Positions 5,118 through 5,127 of a stretch of DNA of 5,127 bases are shown in pieces. The notes below the pieces were generated by a model, which saw only the letters and a program-made list of their open reading frames with translations, made no database searches and had not been told where the DNA came from. Within the stretch, counting starts at the first letter, position 1; each line of letters begins with the position of its first letter. The stretch is from Chlamydiota bacterium. GTDB lineage: Bacteria > Chlamydiota > Chlamydiia > Chlamydiales > JAJFMB01. Location: assembly GCA_021772355.1 (NCBI GenBank), contig JAJFMB010000063.1, forward strand, positions 1-5,127, in the 5' to 3' direction. The translations under genes were made by a program, and so were the position numbers.

Positions 5118-5127
5118 CTATTTGTAA
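5088..5127 (-). promoter_or_regulatory. Probable promoter region of the 661-residue gene
   Basis: Two perfect TATAAT hexamers occur on the minus strand, at 5105-5100 and at 5093-5088. The first has TTACAA (5127-5122) 16 bp upstream as a poor -35 match (3/6). The region is almost purely A+T, so -10-like hexamers are expected by chance and the true start point cannot be chosen. The leader would be short (about 20-30 bases). Confidence 0.45.

Overview
The window looks like bacterial chromosome. A compact plus-strand operon of housekeeping genes (1-2897) faces a single large minus-strand orphan gene (3079-5064). The taxon cannot be read directly. Moderate GC, a well conserved RNA-modification operon, and a neighbouring AT-richer, low-complexity protein with one N-terminal hydrophobic segment would fit a host-associated lineage, for example a chlamydia-like or other PVC-type bacterium. 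That placement is a weak inference.

Layout. (1) The 3' part of cinA (nicotinamide-nucleotide amidohydrolase domain), cut by the left edge. (2) 21 bp later, a class I SAM-dependent methyltransferase of the RlmI/RlmK-like type. (3) A SpoU/TrmH-type RNA 2'-O-ribose methyltransferase whose start overlaps the previous stop (ATGA). (4) A short RluA-type pseudouridine synthase overlapping gene 3 by 8 bp. (5) A 181-bp convergent intergenic region with a clear intrinsic terminator that serves the minus strand only. (6) A 661-residue protein of unknown function on the minus strand, with its own AT-rich promoter region and ribosome binding site at the right edge.

How the genes work together. The three downstream plus-strand genes all look like RNA-modifying enzymes (a base or ribose methyltransferase, a ribose methyltransferase, a uridine isomerase). 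Their overlaps suggest co-translation, so this is a small rRNA/tRNA modification operon behind the NAD-salvage/competence-damage gene cinA.

The orphan gene is the most interesting part. It has no recognisable enzyme domain. It has one hydrophobic helix near the N-terminus, a hydrophobic/amphipathic C-terminus, and about 500 polar, probably disordered residues between them. That middle is built from at least six different short motifs, each present two or three times. Some copies are nearly identical at DNA level while their flanks have diverged. This is the architecture of a secreted or surface-exposed, rapidly evolving host-interaction protein, but nothing in the sequence proves secretion.
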